DNA of 64,000 bases, taken from the NCBI RefSeq assembly GCF_001006305.1, contig NZ_LBHJ01000014.1, positions 109,437 through 173,436 on the forward strand. The letters run 5' to 3'. The stretch's first letter is position 1; each line of letters opens with the position of its first letter. The translations under genes were made by a program, and so were the position numbers. Source of the stretch: Silvibacterium bohemicum (GTDB lineage Bacteria; Acidobacteriota; Terriglobia; Terriglobales; Acidobacteriaceae). Under the pieces are notes generated by a model. The model was not told where the DNA came from and did no database searches. It worked only from the letters and a program-made list of their open reading frames with translations. Below, one piece after another: positions 43,534 to 51,340 of this stretch.

Positions 43534-43702
43534 ATTCGTGCTTTTAGGTGGCGCGTCAAGAGATTCGTGCTTTCAGGTTACGGGGGCTAAGATTCGTGTT
43601 TTTGGGTGACGAGGGCAGGAATCGTGCTTTCGGGTGCTGAAGTTCGTGGTTTCGGGTTTTTGAATTCGTGCTTTCGGGTGTAGAAGTTCGTGCTTTCGGG
43701 TA
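43534..43702. other. oriV: oriV: seven phased iterons
   Basis: Seven 17-bp copies of ATTCGTGCTTTCGGGTG-like sequence start at 43534, 43563, 43592, 43620, 43642, 43664 and 43686. The step is 29, 29, 28, then 22, 22, 22 bases, near three and two helical turns. They lie next to the repA start. This is a normal iteron origin. Confidence 0.88.
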
Positions 43703-43843
43703 ACGAACCTGTGAAATTGCCAAAGCGAACCAGCAGCTTAACGGCTATCTTCGCAGGCGTAACACTACTTAACACAGACTCTAACCTCTCTAACACTAAG
43801 GACGCGGGCAGGAAGATCGGCTTCAATCAGGAAGGCGGAAATC

Positions 43844-43861
43844 GGACAGTAGGAAAGAAGG
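43844..43861 (+). repeat. Dispersed element repeat, copy 5
   Basis: GGACAGTAGGAAAGAAGG on the plus strand, 15 bases before the 336-residue gene and close to its ribosome site. Confidence 0.6.
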
Positions 43862-43875
43862 GCAGGGGTCAGTCG

Positions 43876-44886
43876 ATGAAATTCACGAACGACACTGGCA
43901 ATCAGCATTATGTGTCGCAAGTTGAACAGCGGCTCAATTCATTCAATCCCCAAGCAGAGCAGCACAGACAGCGCATCTATTCCTTTAAGGTCCGCGATAG
44001 AGAAACATTCACTCTCGATCTGGATTCTCCTCGCGGCTGTCCTATCTCGAAGAACCTAGCGCTTCAAGACTTGTTCAGTTTCGAGGTTGCATCACATGGC
44101 ACCACACGTCTGAACTTCGAAGAGGCTTTTCAGCAATATGAAGACACTATGGAAGCCAACACCATCGGGCTTCTGGCAAAGCTCGATCAAGGTGTGGGCG
44201 ACATCAAACAGGAAATTCTTGAGATTTTCGTCGCGAAACTGATGAACTTTTTTCGCAACCCGTATTCCGTAACGAAAGTCCTGAACACCGTCGGCGACGT
44301 TCTGCAATTTCACCCGACCGATCCAGTGCTTTTGGCGCAATACCAGGCCGTACTTGATGGGCGGAAGCCGCAGCAGGCTTATTTGTGTGAAAAGCTTGAG
44401 ATCAGCCAAGACCAATATCGGATGTGGCTCGCGGCGTTGTTTCTGATGCTCATGCGACCCGCGCCGGACGGGGTGAATTTCCTGGAGGGCATGGTGAAGG
44501 CGCTTTTTGAGAACCCGTCTGGATTTCCCATGGTCTGTGTCTATCGGTACGCCGGGGAACATGCCGACAAAAGATGCCTTCTTTCAGATCGTGGCTTTGC
44601 AAATCCTTTGCCTGAGCCTCACCTCGCGTTCAACTTCAATCTCCGTTCGACTGCTTTCATCACCTACATCTTCGGATCGGTCGATGAACTGAATGTCCCC
44701 GGCGCTACGCCACGAATGATGGAGCTTTACCGGCAGCAGAAGAAGGATGTCCGCGTAGTTCCGTTCTTGAATGACCTTACCGCCCTCGCCCGATACAACC
44801 AGAACGTCATGTATCAATGCTATCGCCAGGTGTACTGCTCATCGCCGTTTGTCCACGGAGTGAACGTCCAGGGAAATGACGGATAA
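43876..44886 (+). CDS. DUF4238-like protein of unknown function
   Basis: A 336-residue soluble protein starting MKFTNDTGNQHYVSQVEQRLN. HYVSQ near the N-terminus resembles the HHYVPQ start of DUF4238 proteins, and the rest is helical with Cys-rich patches. AGGGG lies 7-8 bases before this ATG. It stands alone and faces away from repA; the frame is open upstream through the iterons, which is not credible as coding. Function unknown. Confidence 0.6.
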   Translation: MKFTNDTGNQHYVSQVEQRLNSFNPQAEQHRQRIYSFKVRDRETFTLDLDSPRGCPISKNLALQDLFSFEVASHGTTRLNFEEAFQQYEDTMEANTIGLLAKLDQGVGDIKQEILEIFVAKLMNFFRNPYSVTKVLNTVGDVLQFHPTDPVLLAQYQAVLDGRKPQQAYLCEKLEISQDQYRMWLAALFLMLMRPAPDGVNFLEGMVKALFENPSGFPMVCVYRYAGEHADKRCLLSDRGFANPLPEPHLAFNFNLRSTAFITYIFGSVDELNVPGATPRMMELYRQQKKDVRVVPFLNDLTALARYNQNVMYQCYRQVYCSSPFVHGVNVQGNDG

Positions 44887-44931
44887 AGACTGTGAGCCCA
44901 AAGCGGTAAGGCGACATCCCCCCAACTCATT

Positions 44932-45108
44932 TCAGGCTTCCGGCTCGTTCTCATGCTGCGCACGCTTGTAGGCTTTCCACTCCTCGATCAATGCGTTCAT
45001 CGCACGCTCGTCACCATCGTTTATATCCGTCACCATATCGGCGAAGGTGTTCCAGCCTGAAGGGAGTGCGGGGCGCTTCGACACGGTTTCGGGAACATCA
45101 TCTTTCAT
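44932..45108 (-). CDS. Small acidic protein
   Basis: A 58-residue protein, MKDDVPETVSKRPALPSGWN then a helical acidic end (KAYKRAQHENEPEA). No family recognised. Convergent with the preceding gene and divergent from the next; a single small gene at most. Confidence 0.45.
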   Translation of the reverse strand: MKDDVPETVSKRPALPSGWNTFADMVTDINDGDERAMNALIEEWKAYKRAQHENEPEA

Positions 45109-45261
45109 GATCCGGATTTTACCGCTCCACAACGCTCACCGCATATCGCGAACAGCGGGAAGCGCAGCCCTTCACTACGCAGTCGACACATCATGAAGGA
45201 AGCGAAAATGAAATAATGTCAGAACATTCGCAGCATCGGCTGCGCATCGACGGGAGGCCAC

Positions 45262-45714
45262 ATGAGCCGGTCAGATTATGTCCGTGATAACGATGCTTTG
45301 GCAAAGGGCCGCTGGCGCGCTCAGGTAAGAAGTTCCATCCGAGGCAAGCGCGGCCAGAAACTGCTCACCGATCTTCTCCAGGCTCTCGATCAAATGCCGG
45401 AGAAGAAGCTCATAGCCAACGAGCTGGAAACGTCCAATGGCGCATTGTGTGCCTTGGGCGTCTTGGGAAAAGCTCGCGGCCTGGACATGAGGAATGTTGA
45501 TCCCGAACAATATGAGGAAGTCGCGTCACTGTTTGGGATTACCGAACAGCTCACACGTCAGATTGTATTCATGAACGATGAATTCTATGACCGCGATACG
45601 CCGGGACAACGATACGAGAAAATGAGGGCCTGGGTGAGCAGGCAAATTCTGCCCCAGAGCATGAACGAAAACCCAGATCGGTTCGCATCCCGCGCCTCTA
45701 TTCGCCACAACTGA
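45262..45714 (+). CDS. Conserved phage/plasmid-type hypothetical protein
   Basis: A 150-residue protein. RSSIRGKRGQKLLTDLLQALD and NDEFYDRDTPGQRYEKMRAWV match a family of uncharacterised proteins in phages and plasmids that has this conserved C-terminal pattern. GGGAGG precedes the start. It lies between the 58-residue gene and the second leader copy. Role unknown. Confidence 0.65.
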   Translation: MSRSDYVRDNDALAKGRWRAQVRSSIRGKRGQKLLTDLLQALDQMPEKKLIANELETSNGALCALGVLGKARGLDMRNVDPEQYEEVASLFGITEQLTRQIVFMNDEFYDRDTPGQRYEKMRAWVSRQILPQSMNENPDRFASRASIRHN

Positions 45715-45793
45715 TATCGGTTGGGAAGAAACAGACCAACGTTTTAGAAGGGGTCCATTGTGACCCGTGCGCTGTGCTCATGATTGCCTTTTT

Positions 45794-45980
45794 CATGACC
45801 CGAACACGGACAGGGCGAAGGCACTTTAACCGCCGCCGCTTGCTGTCAATGACGCTGTTTTGGTTCCCCCGCTGGAGAAGCGGTCCCCCCAAAAAGCTAT
45901 GACAGCCGCGCTCAGTTGCGGCGGCAGACGTGCCCTCTCTCGCCCCCGCCGTGGGGGTCACTCAAACGAAAGAGGCAATC
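45794..45980 (+). promoter_or_regulatory. Structured leader repeat, copy 2 (before second 62-aa gene)
   Basis: Nearly identical to copy 1 from the CCGCCGCCGCTTGCTGTCAA block onward. Its variable hairpin is CCGCT/AGCGG where copy 1 has CCGTT/GGCGG, a compensatory change. GAAAGAGG is intact 6-7 bases before the start. Confidence 0.75.
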
Positions 45981-46169
45981 ATGAACACCCTACATGCCCA
46001 CGACCCTGAAACATGGCTGGAAACAATTTGGAACGCTCTTCAGTCACACCGGGAGACCTCTATTCCGGAGGGCCTCGACGCGGCCTATGACGAAGAGTGG
46101 GGGGATATTTGCACCGCTATGGCATGGGTGCGCGAAGCGCTTGGGCTACCTGATGAGGTAACAAGATGA
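45981..46169 (+). CDS. 62-residue acidic protein (paralogue 2)
   Basis: Identical to the protein at 25844 except Thr for Ile at residue 14, with a few silent changes. DNA similarity extends through the leader and about 30 bases past the stop, so this is a recent duplication inside the element. The ribosome site is stronger than in paralogue 1. No family is recognised; high acid content is the only clear trait. Confidence 0.7.
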   Translation: MNTLHAHDPETWLETIWNALQSHRETSIPEGLDAAYDEEWGDICTAMAWVREALGLPDEVTR

Positions 46170-46232
46170 ACCAATTTCGTCTCGAAAGGGGTGCAAACGA
46201 CACAATGCGTTAGCGCATCGACGCCGATCCCC

Positions 46233-46484
46233 TCATCGATTTGCTTTCCTCTGAATGGCGGGGTGTTCAGGCTGGATCGCCTCAAGGCACAGATTTCGCT
46301 CGTCCCACCATTCGGCCAGTAATTCGGTCAGGGACACCCGCGCTTCGGCGACGCGTTCTTCGTCCTCATCGGAGGCTTCCATGAAGCCTGCGATCATGGC
46401 CACCATTGCCCGGATGGCAGTTGAGCGCCTTGCTTCGAAATCTTCGAGCGTGCTGGCATGCATTCGGACGCACGACTGATCCAT
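46233..46484 (-). CDS. Small helical protein near attR
   Basis: An 83-residue helical, acidic protein (STLEDFEARRSTAIRAMVAMIAGFM, then DEDEERVAEARVSLTELLAEWW). No family recognised. It lies just inside the right end and reads away from it. Confidence 0.5.
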   Translation of the reverse strand: MDQSCVRMHASTLEDFEARRSTAIRAMVAMIAGFMEASDEDEERVAEARVSLTELLAEWWDERNLCLEAIQPEHPAIQRKANR

Positions 46485-46499
46485 AATCGCTATCCCGCC

Positions 46500-46640
46500 T
46501 TACTGCACAATCTGCGTTTCCTTGTATTTTGCGCCCGTATGGACCCGCGCCATCAGATCGTCGATACGCCACTGGCGGGCAGGGAACCACTTTGCGTTGC
46601 GCTTGCGAGCGACGCCGGGCAACGTACATATAACGTACAT
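46500..46640 (-). CDS. Possible small basic protein at the right end
   Basis: About 46 residues from ATG at 46640, which lies inside the right arm repeat. ARKRNAKWFPARQWRIDDLMARVHTG has neighbour-like codon use, and its stop is 15 bases before the next start. A longer frame exists upstream. It could be real or the edge of a longer lost gene. Confidence 0.35.
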   Translation of the reverse strand: MYVICTLPGVARKRNAKWFPARQWRIDDLMARVHTGAKYKETQIVQ

Positions 46641-46643
46641 CGT
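46620..46643. repeat. Right arm-type repeat (putative integrase binding site)
   Basis: Matches 4918-4941 at 23 of 24 positions, again with two AACGTACA copies. It lies 112 bases inside attR. Confidence 0.6.
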
Positions 46644-46755
46644 AGGGCCGAAATCAGTCCAAATCGTCCCACACAATCCTAAAATGAATTTTCGTAAAGC
46701 ACTCGCTGTCAATCACTTGCGTTGATTCCAGACCAGTTAGTTCCATCGGTAGGCA

Positions 46756-46803
46756 GCCCTGAAAAGGCCGGCGTCGGCGGTTCGATCCCGTCTCTGGCCA
46801 CCA
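46756..46803 (+). repeat. attR: 48-bp tRNA-Phe 3'-end direct repeat
   Basis: Exact copy of 4825-4872. The 5' half of the tRNA is missing here, so this is a remnant made by integration and not a functional tRNA. A second integrase begins 101 bases further on. Confidence 0.92.
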
Positions 46804-46904
46804 TTTTATTTGCTTATAAATCATAGACTTACAAGCGATACAGGCGAACTGTACCAACTTTGTACCGCCACCAGAGTTAACCTTCTTATGGGAGGTTGAT
46901 TCCG

Positions 46905-48140
46905 ATGCTCCATATCTATACACGCCACGCCGCCGATTGCGATCACGCCGACAACACGCAGTGGAGGCGCTGCCGCTGTCCGAAATGGCTCCGTGGTGTT
47001 TTGCCCAATGGAGTGACTGTCCGTGAGTCTGCCGGAACGCGAAGCTGGGAGCAGGCCGAGCGGAACGCACGGAAGAAGGAAGTCGAGGCCGATCCCACCC
47101 GCGTCGATCAAGTGCAGCCTCGACGTGAGACCGTCAAAGAAGCCATTCGCATGTGCCTGGAGGATGAGGAGGCGCGTGGTCTGGAACACTCGTCGCGCAA
47201 GAAGTCGCGCACGCTGCTGGAGCGCCAGTTCCTTCCCTTCTGCGAGGCGCGGAAGTTCGTTCACATCGACCAGCTTCTGCCTATCGATCTGACCGAGTTC
47301 CGATCCACCTGGAATAACGGCGAGGCAACCACGCATCGCAAGCACGAGCGGATGCACTCCTTCTTCGCTTTCTGCGTAGCCAACGACATGCTCCGCAAGA
47401 ATCCGATGGATGCGCTCAAGAAGCCGAAGACGCCCGACGTCGTGCCAACCGATTATTTCCTTCCCAAAGAGTTCGAGCAGATCGTCGCAGCCACAAAGAA
47501 GTACGCATACGGCGGGGGCAACGACAATGAGCATCGTGGTCAACGCCTCCGCGCTTTGACGCTGCTGATGCGCTGGTCGGGACTCGCCATCCTCGATGCC
47601 ACCTCGCTTGAACGAGAGCGGCTCTCGACGAACGAGGATGGCGACGACCAGATCTTCCTCTATCGCGCCAAGACAGGCGTAGCTGTTAATGTCGTCATCC
47701 CGAACGAAGTTGGCGACGAACTGCGGGCGCTGCCCAACCCGAATCCACGTTATTTCTTCTGGTCGGGCAATGGCGATGCGCGCAGCGCAGCAAAAGCGTT
47801 CCAGCGGTCGTACTGGAAGCTTTTCAAGTTGGCAGACATTCAGAAACCCGACGGAGCGCCGAAGCGGTGCCATCCGCACATGTTCCGCGACACCTTCGCC
47901 GTCGAGCTGCTACTCGCCGGCGTGCCTATCGATCAAGTCTCGCTGCTGTTGGGACACTCCAGCGTGAAGATCACGGAACGACACTACGCGCCGTTCTGCA
48001 AGGCTCGGCAGGAACAGCTTGCAGCTTCCGTAAAGCTGGCTTGGAAGAAGCCAACTCAATCGCTTCAGAAGAAGAGAGCTTCATCCTCGAAGAAGCATGC
48101 AGAACGGCAGGATTCAAATGGCGTTAAGAAATCAGCGTGA
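46905..48140 (+). CDS. Second tyrosine recombinase, outside attR
   Basis: A 411-residue integrase of the type common in acidobacterial genomes, with a Cys-rich start (YTRHAADCDH...CRCPKWL). His325 and Arg328 (HPHMFRDTF), His351 (LGHSSVKITERHY) and Tyr361 are intact, but the place of the first catalytic Arg holds Ala228 (RWSGLAILDA). The preceding Arg in RWSG might serve instead, or the enzyme is inactive. GGGAGG lies 9 bases before the ATG. Its place next to the tRNA remnant suggests an older island at the same site. Confidence 0.88.
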   Translation: MLHIYTRHAADCDHADNTQWRRCRCPKWLRGVLPNGVTVRESAGTRSWEQAERNARKKEVEADPTRVDQVQPRRETVKEAIRMCLEDEEARGLEHSSRKKSRTLLERQFLPFCEARKFVHIDQLLPIDLTEFRSTWNNGEATTHRKHERMHSFFAFCVANDMLRKNPMDALKKPKTPDVVPTDYFLPKEFEQIVAATKKYAYGGGNDNEHRGQRLRALTLLMRWSGLAILDATSLERERLSTNEDGDDQIFLYRAKTGVAVNVVIPNEVGDELRALPNPNPRYFFWSGNGDARSAAKAFQRSYWKLFKLADIQKPDGAPKRCHPHMFRDTFAVELLLAGVPIDQVSLLLGHSSVKITERHYAPFCKARQEQLAASVKLAWKKPTQSLQKKRASSSKKHAERQDSNGVKKSA

Positions 48141-48385
48141 CCAATTGATCTGGGTACGGGAAAATTCGTATAGTTGCGAGGCCTTGCAACGTCGCGTATT
48201 TGCTCGTAATCCCGTTCAGTCGATTCTTGGTAGGATAGGCGATCACTCATCTGAACAACCACCTTGATCCCTGCCGTGACAGTTACGCTAACTGGTTGTA
48301 TCTAAATTATTTCATGGGCGTTGATGGCTAACAACAGCACCATTAAGCACCCAAAAACACTGTGAAAACCACACTTTTTAAATTT

Positions 48386-48525
48386 CAGCACCCTCGCCAG
48401 CACCCTCGCTCCACACAGCTCAAGAGTCGCTGACCTCTGCCTTCGTTCGACATAGGTCAGCGATTCTGCATACGAGTTCGCTAGCTGTCGTCCGCCCGAT
48501 CGATGAGCGTATTGGCGATCTATCA
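48386..48525. repeat. Intergenic repeat A
   Basis: Starts CAGCACCCTCGCCAGCACCC, then GACCTCTGCC at 48432, and GAGCGTATTGGCGATCTATC from 48505. Related blocks occur at 51153 and 59556. It occupies most of the gene-free stretch between the second integrase and the hydrolase; I see no gene there. Confidence 0.5.
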
Positions 48526-48583
48526 CTCATCGAAATTTAGATTAGTGAATAGTGCCCCGTCGATTAGACGGGGCACGATCCGT

Positions 48584-49408
48584 TCACTGAATGCCTGCAG
48601 CTTCCGAAACGAAATTGGCAACCTGGGTAGGATGCGACAGCATGGGAACGTGGCTGGAAGAAATGTGGATGGTCTTCGCGTGCATCTGCTCCGCGAGTTT
48701 CTTCTCCAGTTCAGGCACAATCATCCGATCCTGATCGGCCACGATATAGAAACTCGGTTTGTGTCTCCACGCGGCCGTCGTGACCTTCGCTCCGAGCTCG
48801 TTTGGACCACTTGTCTGGCCCTGGGTTGCAGCGAGGATCTGCTTCTCAGCAGGCGACAAGTCCTGAGCAAAGTCCTCTGCAATACCTTTGTCGGTCAGTC
48901 TTAGGAAGCCGCTCGCATCGGGACGAAATTCCTTGCCGCCTGGCGTAGGAGGATATTGGTTGTTCAAGTCGCCCGCCGATTGACCGTTATCGGGTGCGAA
49001 GGCAGCGACATAGACCAGGCCTACGACCTTTGGATCATTTCCCGCTTCTGTAATCACAGCGCCTCCGTAGGAGTGCCCGACCAGGAGCACAGGGCCGTCT
49101 TCGAGAGCTAATGTGCGCTTGACAGTGGCCACATCGTCAGCGAGTGTGGTGAAAGGAAGATGTACCGCGGTGACATGGAACCCTTTTTTTTCCAGAAGCG
49201 GGATGATCTTATTCCAGCTCGAACCATCAGCCCATGCGCCATGGACGAGCACGATGTTGTGCACATGGAGAGGCTGTGCAGGAGCAGTCTGTGCCTTTCC
49301 ACTCATCGGTGTCAGGGCGAGTAGACCCCAAAGAGTGGCTTTACCGGCAATATTCACGCGTCGCATGAGCTGTATCATGCGGGCACCGTTTGCGAAGTGT
49401 TGATTCAT
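48584..49408 (-). CDS. Exported alpha/beta hydrolase
   Basis: A 274-residue esterase-like protein with a signal peptide ending SGKAQTA. NIVLVHGAWADGSSW is the oxyanion region, VGHSYGG holds nucleophile Ser, and ISSSHVPMLSHP the catalytic His. It resembles small salicylate-esterase-type hydrolases. Start at 49408 has AGGAACG upstream. It is on the same strand as the SDR gene but separated by about 150 bases. Confidence 0.8.
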   Translation of the reverse strand: MNQHFANGARMIQLMRRVNIAGKATLWGLLALTPMSGKAQTAPAQPLHVHNIVLVHGAWADGSSWNKIIPLLEKKGFHVTAVHLPFTTLADDVATVKRTLALEDGPVLLVGHSYGGAVITEAGNDPKVVGLVYVAAFAPDNGQSAGDLNNQYPPTPGGKEFRPDASGFLRLTDKGIAEDFAQDLSPAEKQILAATQGQTSGPNELGAKVTTAAWRHKPSFYIVADQDRMIVPELEKKLAEQMHAKTIHISSSHVPMLSHPTQVANFVSEAAGIQ

Positions 49409-49562
49409 GAACGTTCCTTTTCGTGGTTGGAAATACATCCCGGTTGAAGTTCTACGATAAAAAACAATGAGCTGGCCGCTCTCATCGCAGGAGGGGAAAT
49501 TTTAGGGCAGCGGCTTTCCTCTCGACCTTTCACGGGGCGTATTACATTCGAGCCAGGTGGAC

Positions 49563-50381
49563 CTACACCTCGGCCTTCGACCTCGTGATGCCAAACGATT
49601 TGCTGATAATCGATCTCCATTGCCGCTCTGGAAGCATTCGCTGGAGGATGGACGCGCCCTGGGTCTTCACCGGATATCGCAACCGTTCGGTGCCATCGGT
49701 AGAAGTTTTGAAGATGACCTCCGCAACCCTCTCCGGTCCTGGAAGCGTAGAAGCCGGCCCGGACGCCTGATTCACGCGCGTCTCTACAGTATCCAAGTTG
49801 GGCTGATAGTCATCATGCCGAGAAAATCTCTGCGTAAAGCTTGTTTTGATCCCGCCGGGCTCTATCAGCTTTATCCGAATGTTGAATGGGAGGAGTTCGT
49901 AGTAGAGCGACTCGCTCAAACCTTCCAATGCGAACTTACCCGCGCAATAGGCAGAGAGGAAAGGCACCCCAAATCTTCCTGCGACGGATGAAACATTCAC
50001 AATGACTCCCTGTCTCTGCCTGCGAAAGACGGGTAGGATCTCCTGGATCATTCGGATCGAACCAAAGAAGTTCGTTTGAAAGTGCCTTTCGATCTCCTCT
50101 ACAGGGATTGCCTCCAAAGGGCCGGCCAGTCCAACTCCCGCGTTGTTGACTAGGACATCGAGTCGCCCGGCGATTCGAAGCGCGTCGCCAATGGCCGACC
50201 GGACAGATTCTGGCTTCGTAACATCTAGCGGCACCGGGATGACCTGCTCCGTATGGCTCCATGCTCCAAGCTTCTCTGGCTGTCGAGCCGTGGCGAACAC
50301 ACGCCATCCCCGCTTCAGGAAATATTGCGCCGTTGCCTCGCCAATGCCGCTTGATGTTCCGGTGATCAAGACCGATTTCAT
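49563..50381 (-). CDS. Short-chain dehydrogenase/reductase (SDR)
   Basis: A 272-residue classical SDR: TGTSSGIG (Rossmann glycines), NNAGVG, SSVAGRFG with the catalytic Ser, and YCAGK with Tyr and Lys. NADP(H)-dependent oxidation or reduction of a small molecule is expected; the substrate is unknown. It is divergent from a TetR gene with a palindrome between them, so it is very likely the TetR target. Confidence 0.88.
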   Translation of the reverse strand: MKSVLITGTSSGIGEATAQYFLKRGWRVFATARQPEKLGAWSHTEQVIPVPLDVTKPESVRSAIGDALRIAGRLDVLVNNAGVGLAGPLEAIPVEEIERHFQTNFFGSIRMIQEILPVFRRQRQGVIVNVSSVAGRFGVPFLSAYCAGKFALEGLSESLYYELLPFNIRIKLIEPGGIKTSFTQRFSRHDDYQPNLDTVETRVNQASGPASTLPGPERVAEVIFKTSTDGTERLRYPVKTQGASILQRMLPERQWRSIISKSFGITRSKAEV

Positions 50382-50403
50382 CGCATACCTCAGCAGTAAT
50401 TAT

Positions 50404-50423
50404 TCTGGAATATTTATTCCAGA
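50404..50423. promoter_or_regulatory. 20-bp palindrome, TetR operator
   Basis: TCTGGAATATTTATTCCAGA, 9-bp perfect arms, in the divergent SDR/TetR gap. A second weaker repeat TGAC/GTCA lies 5 bases later. This fits autoregulation plus control of the SDR gene. Confidence 0.8.
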
Positions 50424-50536
50424 TTGTGACAGTATAGTCAAAACATTGTCATGCCTTTGTCTTTAGAACGCTGCGGTCAGGGGGACAGCTTCCGAGGAAC
50501 TGCGCCAGGCAGATAATGGAAGGTAGGGCCGATTTC

Positions 50537-51112
50537 ATGCCACGGCATAAGGAATTCGATCAGGAGAAGGCATTGCGCGGTGCTATAGCTGCGTTTTCGC
50601 AGAAGGGCTTCGCGGCAACTTCAACCGACGATCTGGTGGCCGCCATGAACATTGGCCGCCAGAGTATGTATGACACCTTCGGTGACAAGCGAGCCCTGTT
50701 CCTGAAGGCTCTGGAGTTTTATTCCCGGGAAAGCATCGGCGTAATTGTGGCGGAGTTGCGAAAGCCCGGTTCTCCTTTGGGCAACATCCGCAACGTCCTC
50801 ATTCAGTTCACCGAGAGAAAGGATCTCTCTCCTCCATATGGCTGCATGGGAGTCAACGCGATCTGTGAGTTTGGTCTGACTGACCGGGAAGTCCTCGCAG
50901 CCATGCAGGATGCCGCCAGGCTAGAGCGTCAGGTTCTCCTCGACACGCTGAGGAGGGCAAAAAAAGAAGGAGAGTTGTCGGCTGATACGGACCTTGCAGG
51001 TCTGGCAGACTTCATTGACGTTACGTTGTCGGGTCTCAGGGTCGCAGCGAAGGGCGGAATGAGCCGCGCCGCATTGAAGCGAATTGTCGAGATCGCCAAC
51101 AGGGTGTTCTAA
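50537..51112 (+). CDS. TetR-family repressor (SDR-linked)
   Basis: A 191-residue TetR regulator. The HTH is GFAATSTDDLVAAMNIGRQSMY followed by DTFGDKRALF, the usual TetR end of the DNA-binding domain. The C-terminal half is helical and binds an unknown ligand. The ATG at 50537 is preferred; another ATG lies 21 bases upstream in frame. It is divergent from the SDR gene. Confidence 0.88.
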   Translation: MPRHKEFDQEKALRGAIAAFSQKGFAATSTDDLVAAMNIGRQSMYDTFGDKRALFLKALEFYSRESIGVIVAELRKPGSPLGNIRNVLIQFTERKDLSPPYGCMGVNAICEFGLTDREVLAAMQDAARLERQVLLDTLRRAKKEGELSADTDLAGLADFIDVTLSGLRVAAKGGMSRAALKRIVEIANRVF

Positions 51113-51152
51113 GAGAGAAAGCTGCATCGGATGCCATCTTCCTATTTTGCTC

Positions 51153-51340
51153 CAGCACCCGCACTAGCACCCTCGGCATTCCAAGTGCGCGTCCTACGTG
51201 ATTGATTCCTTTAAGAAAAGGACGGGCATGAGTGGGCTGATCTCTGCCGAACCTCAGTAGAGGTCCGTCACTCGGGGATTGCTTCCCAGACTTATCGGTA
51301 CTAATCCGGTGTCGGTGAGCGCATTGGCGATTTAGCACCA
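51153..51340. repeat. Intergenic repeat B
   Basis: Has CAGCACCCGCACTAGCACCC, then GATCTCTGCCGAACC at 51239, and GAGCGCATTGGCGATTTAGC from 51317. It shares all three blocks with copy A and two with copy C. Confidence 0.5.

Larger units (their letters stand above)
4825..46803. mobile_element. Integrated mobilizable element with plasmid replicon, in tRNA-Phe
   Basis: The element is bounded by an exact 48-bp direct repeat of the tRNA-Phe 3' end (4825-4872 and 46756-46803), with an integrase and excisionase at the left end. It carries a relaxase, MobC and a coupling protein but no recognisable VirB secretion genes, so it should need a helper for transfer. It also has a RepA initiator with seven iterons, ParA with a small partner protein, ArdC, two defence-type modules and an insertion sequence. 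This mix suggests a plasmid that became integrative, or an integrative element that kept a replicon. Boundaries are firm; autonomous replication is inferred. Confidence 0.9.

Noticed and set aside
43534..43702. Regular repeats that might be taken for a CRISPR array
   Set aside because: The units are 17 bp with 5-12 bp between starts and ends, vary in sequence, and sit next to repA; they are iterons. No cas genes are present anywhere.
48302..48526. 74-residue minus-strand frame next to the second integrase
   Set aside because: It is translated from intergenic repeat A and has no family match.
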